Source of the DNA: Ferrovibrio sp041906005
Lineage (GTDB): Bacteria; Pseudomonadota; Alphaproteobacteria; Ferrovibrionales; Ferrovibrionaceae
Assembly (NCBI RefSeq): GCF_041906005.1
Contig: NZ_JAYRJY010000002.1
Span: forward strand, 248,001 to 312,000
Length of the DNA: 64,000 nt
Direction of reading: 5' to 3'
The notes beneath the pieces were generated by a model. It was given only the letters and a program-made list of their open reading frames with translations, searched no databases and had not been told where the DNA came from. Numbering within the stretch: the first letter of the stretch is position 1; each line of letters begins with the position of its first letter. A program made the translations under genes and the position numbers. Positions 24,929 to 33,858 of the stretch are shown one piece after another.

Positions 24929-25312
24929 ATGTGGCGTTACGTGCTCATGGTCCTGATCGGCACAGCGATGGTCGGAACTGCCGGTGCGCAGGACGGTATG
25001 GTCGCCGTGCAAAAGCCGGCACAGCTCAGCCCCTTGGCCGAACAGGGCCGCATCGCGTTTGGCAAGACCTGCGCGCAATGCCATGGCGACTGGGGCCAGG
25101 GGAACACCAAACAGGGGCCGCCGCTGATCCACAAGATCTATGAATCCTCGCATCATGGCGACATGGCCTTCCTGGTCGCCATGGCCCAGGGCACGCGCCA
25201 ACATCACTGGCGGTTCGGCAACATGCCGCCGCAGCCCGCAATCGGTCGCGAGGACGCGATTGCCATCATACGCTTCGTACGCGAGGTGCAGAAGGCCAAC
25301 GGCATCGACTGA
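24929..25312 (+). CDS. Class I c-type cytochrome
   Basis: 127 aa, signal peptide ending near GAQ, and one heme-binding CAQCH motif (Cys48, Cys51, His52). The likely sixth ligand is Met in FGNMPPQP. The ATG overlaps the preceding region directly after the CusF stop (1 bp apart). It could accept electrons from the cupredoxin or multicopper oxidase in the periplasm. The C-terminal helix IAIIRFVREVQKA is typical of small mono-heme cytochromes. It is the last gene of the copper operon. Confidence 0.87.
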   Translation: MWRYVLMVLIGTAMVGTAGAQDGMVAVQKPAQLSPLAEQGRIAFGKTCAQCHGDWGQGNTKQGPPLIHKIYESSHHGDMAFLVAMAQGTRQHHWRFGNMPPQPAIGREDAIAIIRFVREVQKANGID

Positions 25313-25313
25313 G

Positions 25314-25616
25314 CTAATGTCCGCGTCGCTTGCGGGTTGCCGCCGCCTTCTTGGCCGAGGCAACGCGGGCTGATTTCGGGCGCGCGGCCGATGCCGCACC
25401 ACCCTTGCGGCCACCTTTTTTTGCTGGCGCCTTGTTGGTCGGCTTGCCGACACCGGAGCCACTCTTGCGGCCGCCGCCGGTCATCTTGTTCACCGTGGCC
25501 CAGGCGCGGCGCTCGGCTTCACCCTCGCCGACGCCGCGCTTCCTGTAGCCCTTCTCGATTTTCTCGGCCTGGCGTTTCTGCTTCTCCGTGTATTTCGATT
25601 TGTCGCCACGCGGCAT
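25314..25616 (-). CDS. Small Lys/Arg-rich protein (annotated elsewhere as plasmid-stabilisation-like)
   Basis: 100 aa from MPRGDKSKYTEKQKRQAEKI, with GGAGGG six bases upstream. The N-terminal half (AERRAWATVNKMTGGGRKSGSG) is a well-conserved small bacterial domain that has been labelled plasmid-stabilisation protein without experimental support. The C-terminal half is a low-complexity Lys/Ala/Arg tail resembling histone-like tails, so nucleic-acid binding is plausible. It ends 1 bp from the stop of the cytochrome gene on the other strand. Confidence 0.78.
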   Translation of the reverse strand: MPRGDKSKYTEKQKRQAEKIEKGYRKRGVGEGEAERRAWATVNKMTGGGRKSGSGVGKPTNKAPAKKGGRKGGAASAARPKSARVASAKKAAATRKRRGH

Positions 25617-25794
25617 GATGCCCTCCTGCGAATATATGCCTCTCCGCATCGCAACCGCGCCGCCGCCAAATGGTTCCGCACTGGCATGTGGCTGTGACTT
25701 TTATGGGAGAATGACTTTCCCGCAACCGAAACCGGTTTGCCGGCTGCATATCTCTCCCCACATCAGGCTGGTTCAAGCAGAAAAGGAGGATGCA

Positions 25795-26241
25795 ATGAGA
25801 ATCAGTGAAGTCATGAGCCGGGATGTACATATCGCCTCGCCCATGCAGACGATTTCGGAGGCCGCACAGGCCATGGCCGCCCATGACATCGGCAGCCTGC
25901 CGGTGGGTGAAAACGATCAACTGGTCGGCATGATCACGGACCGTGACATTGCCATTCGCGGCGTTGGCAAAGGCTGCGCGCCGGATACGCCGATCCGCGA
26001 CGTGATGACCCGCGACATCAAATACTGTTTCGAGGACGAAGACCTTGCCCATGTCACCAAGAACATGGGCGACATTCAGGTCCGGCGTCTGCCGGTGGTG
26101 AACCGCGACAAGCGGCTGGTTGGCATTATATCGCTGGGCGACATTGCCCTGGATGGTCATCCACGGCACACCGTCGACATGGTCCGCAAGGTTTCCGAGC
26201 CTGGCGACCAGCATAACCAGAGCCTGGCCGGCATGCGGTGA
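25795..26241 (+). CDS. CBS-domain pair protein
   Basis: 148 aa from MRISEVMSRDVHI with AAAAGGAGG at the right distance; upstream in-frame codons are not used. Two CBS motifs form one Bateman module: VMSRDVHIASPMQTISEAAQ...ITDRDIAIRGVG and VMTRDIKYCFEDEDLA...RLVGIISLGDIAL. Such stand-alone proteins bind adenine nucleotides and act as energy or stress sensors in the cytoplasm; the partner is unknown. It is monocistronic, converging on the quinone reductase gene 44 bp away. Confidence 0.9.
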   Translation: MRISEVMSRDVHIASPMQTISEAAQAMAAHDIGSLPVGENDQLVGMITDRDIAIRGVGKGCAPDTPIRDVMTRDIKYCFEDEDLAHVTKNMGDIQVRRLPVVNRDKRLVGIISLGDIALDGHPRHTVDMVRKVSEPGDQHNQSLAGMR

Positions 26242-26285
26242 GACATTGTCCTGATCTGAGCCCGGCACCAGGCCGAGCGGATAGA

Positions 26286-27284
26286 TCAGGCGAGATCAAG
26301 CACCACGTTGCCCGTGAAGCGACCCTGCTCCACCGCTTCATGGGCAGCGGCTATTTCATGCAGCGGAAAACGCGCCGCGATGGTATGCCGCAGGGCCTTG
26401 GCCGTCAGCAGTTCATGCAGGTCGGACAGGGCTTTTTCACGTTCGGCCGGCAACAATTCGTAGACCACGAAGAACCGCAGGGTAATGCCGCGAAACAACA
26501 GGTCGCGGAATGGCACCGGCACCTGCTCCATGCTGTTGGAGCCATAACTGACCAGCTCGCCATGCGGTCGCAAGATGCCCTGGGCAAGCATCGCGGCGGT
26601 GGAGGAAAAATCCATGTCGACCACCGCATCGGCCCCGACGCCGCCGGTCAGGTCCTTCACGCGCTGAGCGACGTCCTCACGCTTGTAATCGATCACCTCG
26701 GCGACGCCCGCGGCCTTGGCATGGGCAGCCTTCTCGACCGAACCAACCGTGCCAATCACCCTGGCGCCGCGCCGGGCCGCCACCTGGGCGACATAATGGC
26801 CAACCGACGTGGCCGCGCCGATCACCAATACGGTACGCCCCTTGATCGCGCCCAGCAGGTTGACCGCATGGATCGCGGTCAACGCCGGAATGCCGAAACA
26901 GGCACCGGCATCAAAGGCCACATCGTCGGGCAATGCCACCGCCTGCTGCGACGGCAGCACGATATACTCGGCCGCTGTGCCAAATGGCCGTTGCCACTGG
27001 CCGTTCCAGGTCCAGACCCTTTGGCCGACACGAGAGGCCGGCACATCCGGCCCAACGGCGTCGATGACACCGGCACCGTCGCTGTGCGGGACAATCCGTT
27101 CGGCGATCAGGGGGCGGCCGCGACGGCTTTTCACATCCGAGGGATTGACGCCGGATACATGAAGCCGTACCCGCACCTCGCCACGCCCGGGCTCCGGCGT
27201 TGGCAGTTCGCCAACCTCCAGCACCTCGCGCGCCGCACCGTTTTTGCTATACCAAGCTGCCCGCAACGCCGCCTCCCTCATCAT
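26286..27284 (-). CDS. NADPH:quinone oxidoreductase (zinc-free MDR family)
   Basis: 332 aa. The medium-chain dehydrogenase fold is clear: VSGVNPSDVKSRRG, PHSDGAGVIDAVGP, then the nucleotide site VLVIGAATSVGHYVAQVAA. Cysteines of the structural zinc are absent, so it is a quinone-reductase type (QOR) enzyme rather than an alcohol dehydrogenase. It uses NADPH to reduce quinones or enals in the cytoplasm. The first two codons are both ATG and either may start. It is transcribed alone. Confidence 0.9.
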   Translation of the reverse strand: MMREAALRAAWYSKNGAAREVLEVGELPTPEPGRGEVRVRLHVSGVNPSDVKSRRGRPLIAERIVPHSDGAGVIDAVGPDVPASRVGQRVWTWNGQWQRPFGTAAEYIVLPSQQAVALPDDVAFDAGACFGIPALTAIHAVNLLGAIKGRTVLVIGAATSVGHYVAQVAARRGARVIGTVGSVEKAAHAKAAGVAEVIDYKREDVAQRVKDLTGGVGADAVVDMDFSSTAAMLAQGILRPHGELVSYGSNSMEQVPVPFRDLLFRGITLRFFVVYELLPAEREKALSDLHELLTAKALRHTIAARFPLHEIAAAHEAVEQGRFTGNVVLDLA

Positions 27285-27347
27285 TCTACCGCAGCAGATT
27301 AGGCAAGGGCCGCGCGGCAGACAACTGAATGCCGAGACGGCGAGTGC

Positions 27348-28802
27348 TCAGACGGCAAAATAGGATTTGATGCGCTGCACGATGGCGGCATCATTGCAGG
27401 CATAACGGGCCGCGACCACGTCATCGGTCACCCGCAGCACTTCCGCCTCGGCGCGGAAATCGAGATTGAGCCCGGCGCTACGGATTTCCACCGCAATAGA
27501 CAGCTTGTCGCCGATCGCCATGCCGGGCGGACAGGGACCGAACAGCAGGCCGACCGGGCTCCAGTTGCGCAAAGGAATGCGCAAACCCTGCACGATCACC
27601 GCGTCGTTGGGCCCACCCTGGCCGCGCTGGATATTGCGCTGACCATTGGGCTTCACTACTGCGGCAAGCTGGCTGCGGAACTGATCCAGCAGCCTTGCCT
27701 TGCGTTGATCGGGAATATCGGCACGGACCAGCGCCTCGGAAATCGCGGCGGCCAGGGTCGCGAATTCCTCGCGCGTCGCCTGCGGTCCCAGGAACTGGGT
27801 CTTGAAATCGCGATGCTCCATGTAATGCGACAGGATGCCCTGCAACTCGAAGCGGGCATTGCCCTCTTCCACCTCGCGATACAGCCCGAGCAGGAACAGC
27901 AGTTTGCGCGCGATATCCGGTTCTCGGGCCAGGATCGGATTGAGCAGTTCCGGCGTGGCGAAACGGGCAAAGCGCCGCGCCAGGTTGGTCTGGATCGCCG
28001 GATCGCCGGCCAGCATTGGCCGCGCCGCGAGGCGCTGACGCAGCATCTGCAGCCCCTGCCATTCCAGATAAGGCTCATTGCTGAATAACGGCAAACTGCC
28101 ATCCAATGCTTCAGCCAGCTTTTCACAGATCGCGGCCCGGCTATGCGACAGAGCCATGGCATCGACGGTTTGCCGCAAACGTCTCAACACCTCGGGAACA
28201 TCGGATGGCAGGTTCTCGCCGGCCAGTCCCAGGCAGATATCGATCAGGCGGCGCCGGCCGGCTTCGCCATACAGCGATGGCGCGGCCGGTTTCAGGCGCA
28301 GGATCTCGGACAGGGTCTGATCCGCCAGCGCATGGCTTTCATTTCCCAGTCCGGCTTCCAGCAGATCGAGACACAGACCCGCCTTGGCTTCCCAGCCATC
28401 GCTGGCCGCAACCAGGCGAGCGACGACAACACCGTCCCGCACCCATTCATCGATCATGGTCCCACGCAGGAAACCCTGCTGTTGCGCCTCGGCGATGGCG
28501 GTCAGTGTTGGCAATTTCGCCGCCTGGGCTTCGACACGGCGCATGGCCGCTTCGGCCAGCGCGGTGAGCTCCTTCATGCGCTCCAGAACGGGGCGCTTGG
28601 TGTGCTGCCCCTGCAGCAGGGCGATGCGCTGCAGGATTTCCTGGAACCGCGCGCCATCGTCCAGCAGAGCCTTGTGCTGCGCCGGCTCGAAAACCAGTTC
28701 GGTGGCCGTGATGGCACGCCGCTCCAGGTAACCCCGGGCAACCTGGAAGATCAATTCGCGTGCCGGATCGGCAAAGGTTTCAGCTTCGGTTTCGCAGAAC
28801 AT
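27348..28802 (-). CDS. Helical protein with degenerate PilZ-like C-terminal domain
   Basis: 484 aa. Residues 1-370 are strongly helical with no recognised domain. The C-terminal about 100 residues (VIVQGLRIPLRNWSPVGLLFGP, here cut short, then MAIGDKLSIAVEI and FRAEAEVLRVTDDVVAARY) have the strand pattern of a PilZ barrel. The NWSPVG stretch aligns with the DxSxxG motif, but Asp is Asn and no upstream RxxxR is convincing, so binding of cyclic di-GMP is doubtful. It stands alone between a quinone reductase and a lipoprotein gene. It may act in motility or envelope control (inference). Confidence 0.72.
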   Translation of the reverse strand: MFCETEAETFADPARELIFQVARGYLERRAITATELVFEPAQHKALLDDGARFQEILQRIALLQGQHTKRPVLERMKELTALAEAAMRRVEAQAAKLPTLTAIAEAQQQGFLRGTMIDEWVRDGVVVARLVAASDGWEAKAGLCLDLLEAGLGNESHALADQTLSEILRLKPAAPSLYGEAGRRRLIDICLGLAGENLPSDVPEVLRRLRQTVDAMALSHSRAAICEKLAEALDGSLPLFSNEPYLEWQGLQMLRQRLAARPMLAGDPAIQTNLARRFARFATPELLNPILAREPDIARKLLFLLGLYREVEEGNARFELQGILSHYMEHRDFKTQFLGPQATREEFATLAAAISEALVRADIPDQRKARLLDQFRSQLAAVVKPNGQRNIQRGQGGPNDAVIVQGLRIPLRNWSPVGLLFGPCPPGMAIGDKLSIAVEIRSAGLNLDFRAEAEVLRVTDDVVAARYACNDAAIVQRIKSYFAV

Positions 28803-28972
28803 GACCCGCTCTTTTGGCGGAATTCAGGGAAAGGCCGGCTCAATTAGCGGTATAGCCGGCGGTTGTGCAACCCGGGAAAGCCGAGAGAAATCAAATACTA
28901 CCAGTGAATGCTTAATTTAACCATCTAAACTAGTACATATCACCGTCCCGCCGGGCAAGACCACAATCGGCC

Positions 28973-29578
28973 TTACTGCCCGACCCAATCCTGCCGCGCC
29001 GGCTCCGGGACCAGGTCGTTGGTGTCCCACGAGAAGAAGATCAGTGCCGCCCATTCCTTCTTGTGCGCGAAACCATAGACCGGATCGAGCGACTGGATCA
29101 GCAGGCCGGTCCTGGCGTTATAAGCCGTGGCCGCCACCTTGATCACGCCCTGCTGGGTGTCGCGCTTGAACAGCGCGATCTCGGGCATCTGTACCTGCCC
29201 GGCCAGCGGTATTGGCACGCCGAAATCGGGAATGCCGAACAGCGTCTTGTCGCGATCCACCGAGATGGCGCCGACGCGCGGCTCGATCACGATGTCAGCC
29301 TTGCCCTTGTCGTCCACCAGATCGCTGCCCTTGCGCAGGATGCGGTCGCGGATGGTGCCTAGCAGGTATTTGCTGTCGGTGCCTTCCACATAGGCGGGAT
29401 CGACGAACACCTTGCTGCCTTCGGGCAGGCTGAAGGCCAGTTTGTCGGCGGCGCGTTCGGCGGCGGTGGAGAACAGCATCTGCTCGGTGGCCGTGCGGCC
29501 CGGCTCGGTGGTGCGCTGTGTGGAGCAGGCGACGAGCAACAGACAAAGCGTGGCAGGCAGGAACAGGCTGCGAAGCAT
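28973..29578 (-). CDS. Outer-membrane lipoprotein, unknown function (DUF6655-like)
   Basis: 201 aa with a lipoprotein signal (LCLLLVACSTQ; lipid on Cys18). The next residues, RTTEPGRTATEQMLFSTAAERA, shortened here, recall a family of unnamed lipoproteins (tentatively DUF6655). The mature part has alternating strands (ADIVIEPRVGAISVDRDKTL, VPIPLAGQVQMPEIALFK) and no catalytic motif. It lies about 100 bp downstream of gatB, on the same strand but beyond a strong terminator, so it has its own promoter. Confidence 0.8.
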   Translation of the reverse strand: MLRSLFLPATLCLLLVACSTQRTTEPGRTATEQMLFSTAAERAADKLAFSLPEGSKVFVDPAYVEGTDSKYLLGTIRDRILRKGSDLVDDKGKADIVIEPRVGAISVDRDKTLFGIPDFGVPIPLAGQVQMPEIALFKRDTQQGVIKVAATAYNARTGLLIQSLDPVYGFAHKKEWAALIFFSWDTNDLVPEPARQDWVGQ

Positions 29579-29630
29579 CGGACATCCTTGATCTGGGATG
29601 CCCCTGCATGCCGCAGAAAAGCGGCAGAAA

Positions 29631-29660
29631 AAAGGCCGGGGTTTTGGGGCCCGGCCTTTT
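29631..29660 (-). terminator. Rho-independent terminator behind gatB
   Basis: AAAGGCCGGG (29631-29640) pairs with the complementary CCCGGCCTTT (29650-29659) around a 9-base loop. Read on the minus strand, the stem ends in a run of six or more T, a textbook terminator for the gatCAB operon. The other strand carries four T, so it may work in both directions. Confidence 0.88.
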
Positions 29661-29680
29661 ATCGTTGCATGTCGCGGCGA

Positions 29681-31141
29681 TCAGCCCGCCAGTTTCTTTT
29701 TCAGCAGATCGTTCACCGCCGCCGGATTGGCCTTGCCGCCCGAGGCCTTCATGGTCTGGCCGACGAAGAAGCCGAACAGCTTGTCCTTGCCCGAGCGATA
29801 TTCCGCCACCTTGTCGGCATTGGCCGCCATCACCTCGTCGATCACCTTCTCGATCGCGCCGGTATCGGTGACCTGCTTCATGCCCTTCTCTTCCACGATG
29901 GTGGCGGCATCCTTGCCGGTTTCCACCATCAGGGCGAAGACATCCTTGGCCAAGCGGTTCGAGATCGTGTTGTCGCTGATCAGGTCGACCAGGCCGCCCA
30001 GCTTCTCGGCCGTGATGGTGAACTCGTCCATCGACTGGCCGGACTTGTTCAGCACGCCGAAATACTCGGTGATCACCCAGTTGGCGCAGAGCTTGCCGTC
30101 GCGGCCCTTGGCGACCTTCTCGTAGAAATCAGCCGACTCCTTTTCGGCCACCAGAACGGCGGCGTCATAGGGGCTGAGGCCCAGCTTCTCGATGAAGCGC
30201 GCCTTCTTCTCGTCGGGCAACTCCGGCAGGGTGCGGGCGATCTCGTTCACCCATTCGCCATCGAGTTCCAGTGGCAGCAGGTCGGGATCAGGGAAGTAGC
30301 GATAGTCATGCGCTTCTTCCTTGGAACGCATGCTGCGCGTCACGCCCTTGGCCGTGTCGAACAGGCGGGTTTCCTGATCGATCTGGCCGCCCTCTTCCAG
30401 GATTTCGATCTGGCGGCGGGCTTCGTATTCGATGGCCTGCTGCACGAAGCGCACGGAATTGACGTTCTTGATCTCGCAGCGTGTGCCCAGGCCCTCGCCC
30501 GGCCGGCGCACCGACACGTTGACGTCGGCACGCATGGAGCCTTCGTCCATGTTGCCGTCGCAGGTGCCGAGATAACGCAGGATGGTGCGCAGCTTCTTCA
30601 GGTACAGCCCGGCCTCTTCCGAATTCCGCATGTCGGGTTCGGAGACGATCTCCATCAGCGCTACGCCGGAACGGTTGAGGTCGATAAAGCTTTCGCGCGG
30701 GCTCTGGTCATGCAGGCTCTTGCCCGCATCCTGCTCCAGGTGCAGGCGGGTGATGCCGATCTCGCGCGTGCTGCCGTCGGGCATGTCGAGCAGCAGTTTG
30801 CCCTCGCCCACGATCGGCTGCTTGTACTGGCTGATCTGGTAGCCCTGCGGCAGGTCGGCGTAGAAGTAGTTCTTGCGGTCGAACACCGAATGCAGGTTGA
30901 TCTGCGCCTTGAGGCCCAGCCCCGTGCGCACCGCCTGCTCGATGCAATAGCGGTTGATCACCGGCAGCATGCCGGGCATGGCGGCATCCACCAGGCTGAC
31001 CTGATGGTTCGGCTCGGCGCCGAAATTCGTTGCCGCGCCGGAGAACAGCTTGGACTTCGACAATACCTGGGCATGGACTTCCATGCCGATGACGATCTCC
31101 CACGGACCCGTGGCGCCCTGGATATAATCTTTCTCAGCCAT
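29681..31141 (-). CDS. gatB: Glu/Asp-tRNA amidotransferase subunit B
   Basis: 486 aa from MAEKDYIQGATGPWEIVIG with GGAGGT upstream. Family motifs EVHAQVLSKSKLFSGA, MPGMLPVIN, FYADLPQGYQISQYKQPI (short form), GSMRADVNVSVR and the C-terminal Yqey-like tail (MKASGGKANPAAVNDLLKKKL) are present. GatB activates the tRNA-bound Glu or Asp for amidation in the GatCAB complex, which makes Gln-tRNA(Gln) and/or Asn-tRNA(Asn). It starts 1 bp after the gatA stop, in the order gatC-gatA-gatB. Confidence 0.98.
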   Translation of the reverse strand: MAEKDYIQGATGPWEIVIGMEVHAQVLSKSKLFSGAATNFGAEPNHQVSLVDAAMPGMLPVINRYCIEQAVRTGLGLKAQINLHSVFDRKNYFYADLPQGYQISQYKQPIVGEGKLLLDMPDGSTREIGITRLHLEQDAGKSLHDQSPRESFIDLNRSGVALMEIVSEPDMRNSEEAGLYLKKLRTILRYLGTCDGNMDEGSMRADVNVSVRRPGEGLGTRCEIKNVNSVRFVQQAIEYEARRQIEILEEGGQIDQETRLFDTAKGVTRSMRSKEEAHDYRYFPDPDLLPLELDGEWVNEIARTLPELPDEKKARFIEKLGLSPYDAAVLVAEKESADFYEKVAKGRDGKLCANWVITEYFGVLNKSGQSMDEFTITAEKLGGLVDLISDNTISNRLAKDVFALMVETGKDAATIVEEKGMKQVTDTGAIEKVIDEVMAANADKVAEYRSGKDKLFGFFVGQTMKASGGKANPAAVNDLLKKKLAG

Positions 31142-31142
31142 G

Positions 31143-32624
31143 TTACGACCTCCACCAGGCGGTGGGTTTGGCGGTGAAATTCGCGGCCTTCTCGACCGTG
31201 CGGCCAACACGCAGCAGGGTCGCCTCGTCGAACGGGCGGCCGATCAGCTGCAGACCCCAGGGCAGACCGTCGGCACTCAGACCGGCGGGCAGCGACATGC
31301 CGGGCAGGCCGGCCAGGTTCACCGGCACCGTGAACACGTCATTCAGGTACATGGTGATCGGGTCGTCGGTCTTGGCGCCCAGCGGGAAAGCGGTGTTCGG
31401 CGCGGTCGGCGTCAGGATGGCGTCGACACGCTGGAAGGCCTGCTCGAAATCCTTCTTGATCAGCGTGCGCACGCGCTGCGCCTTGGTGTAGTAGGCGTCG
31501 TAATAACCGGCCGACAGAACGTAGGTGCCGATCATGATGCGACGCTGCACCTCGCGGCCAAACCCTTCGCCGCGGGTATTCTCATACATCTCGATCAGGT
31601 CCTTGCCCGGCACGCGCAGGCCATAGCGCACGCCGTCATAGCGGGCGAGGTTCGACGAAGCCTCGGCCGGCGCCACGATGTAGTAAGCCGCCAGCGCGTA
31701 ATGGGTGTGCGGCAGGTGGATGTCGACGATCTCGGCGCCGGCATCCTTCAGCCACTGCTTGCCCTGCTCCCACAGCGCCAGGATTTCCGGATTCATGCCG
31801 TCCATGCGGTATTCGCGCGGAATGCCGATGCGCAGGCCCTTTACGCCCGCTTCCAGACTGGCGGTGTAATCGGGCACCGGGGTATCGACCGAGGTGCTGT
31901 CCTTCGGATCGAAGCCGGCCATGGCCTGCAGCATCAGCGCGGAATCGCGCACGCTGCGGGTCATCGGGCCGGCCTGGTCGAGCGAGGAGGCAAACGCCAC
32001 GATGCCCCAGCGCGACACGCGGCCATAGGTGGGCTTGATGCCGGTGATGCCGCAGAGCGAGGCCGGCTGGCGGATCGAGCCGCCGGTATCGGTGCCGGTG
32101 GCGCCCAAGGCGAAGCCGGCGGCGACGGCCGCGGCCGAACCGCCCGACGAGCCGCCGGGCACCAGTCTGGTGCCGTCCTGCGCGCGCCAGGGATTGATGG
32201 CGGGGCCGTAGTAGCTGGTCTCGTTCGACGAGCCCATGGCGAATTCGTCGAGGTTCAGCTTGCCCAGCATCACCGCACCGGCCTGCCACAGATTGGCGGT
32301 GGCGGTGCTTTCATAGGCCGGCTTAAAGCCGTCGAGGATGTGGCTGGCCGCCGTGGTCAGCACGCCTTCGGTGCAGAACAGGTCCTTGATGGCGAGCGGA
32401 ATGCCCTCCAGCAGGCCGGCCTTTCCGGCGGCGCGGCGGGCGTCAGAGGCCTTGGCCATCTCCAGCGCCTTTTCCGGCGTCTCGGTGATCATGGCGTTCA
32501 GCGGTTTGGCCGCCTGCATGGCCTCGATGCTGGCCTGGGTCAGTTCGACCGAGGTGAAATCCTTCTTCGCCAGTCCCTCGAGGGCGCCGGCAATGGTGAG
32601 CGAAGCGGGATCGACAGTCATCAC
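31143..32624 (-). CDS. gatA: Glu/Asp-tRNA amidotransferase subunit A
   Basis: 493 aa amidase-signature protein. The catalytic Lys is in PLAIKDLFCTEG, and the Ser-cisSer pair in VPGGSSGGSAAAVAAG with GTDTGGSIRQPA. It releases ammonia from glutamine and channels it to GatB. Start ATG overlaps the gatC stop by ATGA, and the stop is 1 bp from the gatB start, showing translational coupling across the three subunits. Confidence 0.98.
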   Translation of the reverse strand: MMTVDPASLTIAGALEGLAKKDFTSVELTQASIEAMQAAKPLNAMITETPEKALEMAKASDARRAAGKAGLLEGIPLAIKDLFCTEGVLTTAASHILDGFKPAYESTATANLWQAGAVMLGKLNLDEFAMGSSNETSYYGPAINPWRAQDGTRLVPGGSSGGSAAAVAAGFALGATGTDTGGSIRQPASLCGITGIKPTYGRVSRWGIVAFASSLDQAGPMTRSVRDSALMLQAMAGFDPKDSTSVDTPVPDYTASLEAGVKGLRIGIPREYRMDGMNPEILALWEQGKQWLKDAGAEIVDIHLPHTHYALAAYYIVAPAEASSNLARYDGVRYGLRVPGKDLIEMYENTRGEGFGREVQRRIMIGTYVLSAGYYDAYYTKAQRVRTLIKKDFEQAFQRVDAILTPTAPNTAFPLGAKTDDPITMYLNDVFTVPVNLAGLPGMSLPAGLSADGLPWGLQLIGRPFDEATLLRVGRTVEKAANFTAKPTAWWRS

Positions 32625-32908
32625 TCGACCACCTTCGGCACGGTATAGAAATCGCCCTGGCGCTGCGGCGCGTTCTTCAAAACGGCTTCCGGCTTGCCGC
32701 CGTCAGTCACTTCATCCTCGCGCTGGCGCAGCTTCATCGGCATCACCGAGGTCATCGGCGGGATGTTGTCGGTATTCACCGCCTGCAGTTCCTCGACGAA
32801 GCTGAGGATGCTGTTCAGTTCCGAAGTCATGGCGTCCAGCCGCTCCGGCTCCATCTTCAGCCGGGCCAGCTTGGCGATTTTCGCCACCGCCGTTCTATCC
32901 AGTGACAT
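32621..32908 (-). CDS. gatC: Glu/Asp-tRNA amidotransferase subunit C
   Basis: 95 aa, the usual size. VAKIAKLARLKMEPERLDAM, SILSFVEELQAVNTDNIPP and REDEVTDGGKPEAVLKNAP are the GatC helix, linker and wrap-around tail that stabilise GatA and GatB. First gene of the gatCAB operon, divergent from ruvX across 39 bp, so the two promoters lie close together or inside the neighbouring genes. Confidence 0.97.
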   Translation of the reverse strand: MSLDRTAVAKIAKLARLKMEPERLDAMTSELNSILSFVEELQAVNTDNIPPMTSVMPMKLRQREDEVTDGGKPEAVLKNAPQRQGDFYTVPKVVE

Positions 32909-32947
32909 GCGCTGTCCGTTCCGTGGTAGTAACTGGGGAGAATCCCT

Positions 32948-33484
32948 TTGAAATTGCGGCGGAAAGTATCACTCGTGACCGGCCCCGGCAACCCCGCTCC
33001 CCAGCCCGTTAAGTCCTTGTTCCGTCCGGCAGAAGGCCCGATCCGGCTGGATATCGGCCAGCGTTATCTCGGCTTCGATCTGGGCACAAAAACCATCGGA
33101 CTCGCGCTCTCCGATGCCGGGCACCGGATCGCCAGCCCCTACCAAACCCTGCCGCGCAAGAAATTCACCCAGGACGCCGCCGAACTGCAGAAGATCGTGG
33201 CGAAGGAAGGCGTCGGCGCCCTGGTGCTGGGCCTGCCGGTGAACATGGATGGCACGGAAGGCCCGCGTTGCCAGGCGACGCGGGCCTTTGCCCGCAACCT
33301 GTCGCAGCTGATCCCCCTGCCCGTCGCCCTGTGGGACGAGCGCCTGAGCACGGTGGCCGTGCAGCGCATGATGACCGAGGAAGCCGATCTGAGCCGCGCC
33401 CGCCGCGCCGAGCTGGTCGACAAGCTGGCCGCCGGCTACATCCTGCAATCCTATCTGGACTGGCTGGCGCAACAACCGGGTTAA
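32948..33484 (+). CDS. ruvX: RuvX/YqgF-type pre-16S rRNA nuclease
   Basis: 178 aa, TTG start with GGGGAG seven bases upstream; an in-frame GTG at 32974 is an alternative. The RNase H-like fold has YLGFDLGTKTIGLALSD (catalytic Asp), LGLPVNMDGTEG and WDERLSTVAVQRMM, and the late Asp/Lys in RRAELVDKLAAGYILQSYL. The family matures 16S rRNA 5' ends or resolves branched nucleic acids. It converges with the ABM-like gene, overlapping it by 4 bp. Confidence 0.93.
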   Translation: MKLRRKVSLVTGPGNPAPQPVKSLFRPAEGPIRLDIGQRYLGFDLGTKTIGLALSDAGHRIASPYQTLPRKKFTQDAAELQKIVAKEGVGALVLGLPVNMDGTEGPRCQATRAFARNLSQLIPLPVALWDERLSTVAVQRMMTEEADLSRARRAELVDKLAAGYILQSYLDWLAQQPG

Positions 33485-33858
33485 GTGGCGCGCGTCACCC
33501 AGGCATTGTGCTGCAATTCGTAGACCTCGACGAATTCCGGCAATTCGAGCAGGAAATCCATATCTTCCGGCAGATGATGCACGCGACGCACGTCATCCCC
33601 GCCGCTCCAGGTGCGCATTGCCTCCATGGCCGGCCAGTAGGAAATCACCATGAAATGGGCAACATCGCCCTCGTCATTGCGGAACATCTGCACACCGAGG
33701 TTGCCTTGCTTGCTGGCGATCAGGTCGCAACTTTTCTGCAGGATCGCCGCATACTCGTCGGCGCGGGCGGCCGGCGTGCGCCCTTTCCAAATCCGCGCGA
33801 CCGCCGTTCTGCGGTGGGGCCATGAGGTGACGATGTCCTGATGGCTGGCGAGCGTCAT
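33481..33858 (-). CDS. ABM-like dimeric alpha/beta-barrel protein
   Basis: 125 aa, ATG preceded by TGGAGA. AVARIWKGRTPAARADEYAAIL, FRNDEGDVAHFMVISYWPAMEAMRTW (both in short form) and VHHLPEDMDFLLELPEFVEVYEL show the beta-alpha-beta pattern of monooxygenase-like dimeric barrels. Members range from heme-degrading enzymes to structural proteins; no catalytic residues can be assigned. It is monocistronic, with an imperfect inverted repeat just upstream that may be an operator. Confidence 0.72.
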   Translation of the reverse strand: MTLASHQDIVTSWPHRRTAVARIWKGRTPAARADEYAAILQKSCDLIASKQGNLGVQMFRNDEGDVAHFMVISYWPAMEAMRTWSGGDDVRRVHHLPEDMDFLLELPEFVEVYELQHNAWVTRAT

